In this document: piece by piece, positions 63,267 to 64,000 of the stretch
How the letters are laid out: each line of letters opens with the position of its first letter
Numbering within the stretch: the first letter of the stretch is position 1
Assembly: GCF_001552195.1 (NCBI RefSeq)
Contig: NZ_BCQS01000019.1
Span: forward strand, 1 to 64,000
Direction: 5' to 3'
Length of the DNA stretch: 64,000 nt
Source: Actinomadura latina NBRC 106108
GTDB taxonomy: Bacteria > Actinomycetota > Actinomycetes > Streptosporangiales > Streptosporangiaceae
Notes under the pieces: generated by a model
What the model was told of the DNA's origin: nothing
The model's database searches: none
What the model saw: only the letters and a program-made list of their open reading frames with translations
Made by a program: the position numbers and the translations under genes

Positions 63267-64000
63267 CCCTGCAAGGCGACCCCGTGTTCGGCAACCCCGT
63301 GCTGCCGGGCTTCCACCCCGACCCGTCGATCTGCCGCGTGGGCGACGACTTCTACCTGATGACGTCCACGTTCGAGTGGTTCCCGGGCCTGCCGGTGTTC
63401 CACAGCCGCGACCTGGTGCACTGGCGGCGGATCGGGCACGCGCTCGACCGGCCGGAGCAGCTCCCCCTGGACGGCGTCCCCGCGTCGGGCGGCCTGTACG
63501 CGCCGACGCTCCGCCACCACGACGGCACGTTCTACCTCGTCTGCACGCTGGTGGACGGGACGGAGTGGTCGGGCAACTTCGTGATGACCGCCGCCGACCC
63601 GGCCGGGCCGTGGTCGGACGCGCACCGGCTGGACGGCGAGGGCATCGACCCGTCGCTGTTCTTCGACGACGACGGCCGCGCGTGGTGCACCGGCACCCGG
63701 CTCACCGGGAGGTACGAGGGGCACACCGAGATCTGGCTGCGCGGGTTCGACCCGGCGGCGCTCGCGCTGACCGGCGACGAGCACGTGATCTGGGACGGGG
63801 CGGTCAAGGGCGCGATCTGGTCGGAGGGCTCCCACCTGTACAAGATCGGCGGACGGTACTTCCTGCTCACCGCCGAGGGCGGCACCGCCATGGACCACGC
63901 CGTGATGGTCGCGCGCGCCGACGCGGTGACCGGCCCGTACGAGGGGAATCCGCGCAACCCGATCCTGACCCATCGCAACCTCGGCGCCGGCCATCCCGTC
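63263..64000 (+). CDS. GH43 glycosidase (beta-xylosidase/arabinofuranosidase), partial
   Basis: An open frame cut by the right edge; 246 residues are visible without a stop. The three GH43 catalytic acids can be seen: Asp20 (FHPDPS), the Asp in GIDPSLF, and the Glu in WSEGSHLY. The wording HPDPSICRVGDDFYLMTSTFE fits beta-xylosidases. There is no signal peptide, so it acts inside the cell with GH3. The TTG at 63263 overlaps the GH3 stop (TTGA); GTG 63284 is an alternative. It was identified by reading the sequence end because no stop codon closes the frame. Confidence 0.9.
   Translation, partial: MTLQGDPVFGNPVLPGFHPDPSICRVGDDFYLMTSTFEWFPGLPVFHSRDLVHWRRIGHALDRPEQLPLDGVPASGGLYAPTLRHHDGTFYLVCTLVDGTEWSGNFVMTAADPAGPWSDAHRLDGEGIDPSLFFDDDGRAWCTGTRLTGRYEGHTEIWLRGFDPAALALTGDEHVIWDGAVKGAIWSEGSHLYKIGGRYFLLTAEGGTAMDHAVMVARADAVTGPYEGNPRNPILTHRNLGAGHPV

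Overview
The window is chromosomal DNA from a high-GC, spore-forming-type actinomycete. About 70-75% GC, near-exclusive G/C third codon positions, many GTG starts and chains of ATGA-type overlaps all point there. A cellulase cluster under a Thermobifida-type CelR box (TGGGAGCGCTCCCA) and a salicylate/beta-alanine siderophore locus suggest Streptosporangiales, for example Thermomonosporaceae/Actinomadura. This placement is inferred from gene content, not from a marker gene. I see no rRNA, tRNA, CRISPR array or insertion sequence.

Layout. (1) 1-12.3 kb is a defence island. It holds the pglX and pglW genes of a type 2 BREX (Pgl) phage-resistance system; the remaining core genes would lie left of the window. 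Divergent from them is a two-gene operon: a DUF262 protein whose HNH-like centre has lost its histidines, and a CBS-domain protein with a C-terminal HEPN-like RNase motif. Two lower-GC accessory genes follow (a Sel1-repeat protein and an unknown). (2) 12.6-15.9 kb is housekeeping: an MgtE magnesium channel, an RDD-family membrane protein and a small membrane protein. (3) 15.9-25.6 kb is an iron-regulated siderophore locus: a salicylate-AMP ligase co-transcribed with aspartate decarboxylase (panD), an EntS-like exporter, a one-module ArCP-Cy-A-PCP NRPS, and a FecCD-type uptake ABC transporter. Three IdeR/DtxR boxes mark its promoters. (4) 25.7-28.9 kb is a TetR regulator with a two-gene drug-efflux ABC transporter.

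(5) 28.9-38 kb is a long minus-strand catabolic operon: a liv-type importer, an acyl-CoA ligase, an IclR regulator, a Rieske oxygenase and a 48-residue CxC/HH protein, with a divergent PaaX-type repressor. (6) 38-47 kb is regulatory: a STAS protein, two paralogous membrane histidine kinases flanking a NarL-type response regulator, a cyclase-like protein, a PF04672 methyltransferase, a GntR regulator, an internally deleted DNA polymerase IV gene under a perfect LexA box, and an alpha/beta hydrolase. The two kinases have complementary defects: one lacks the phospho-acceptor His, the other lacks the N-box Asn. (7) 47-64 kb is for plant cell wall use: GH48, GH5 and GH6 cellulases and an AA10 LPMO, all with CBM2; CelR; then a sugar ABC importer, a second LacI regulator, a GH3 glycosidase and a GH43 enzyme cut by the right edge. 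The secreted enzymes would release cello- and xylo-oligosaccharides, which the importer takes up and the GH3/GH43 pair hydrolyses inside the cell.

Best candidates for undescribed biology are the DUF262 + CBS-HEPN module beside BREX-2, and the reciprocally crippled histidine-kinase pair.
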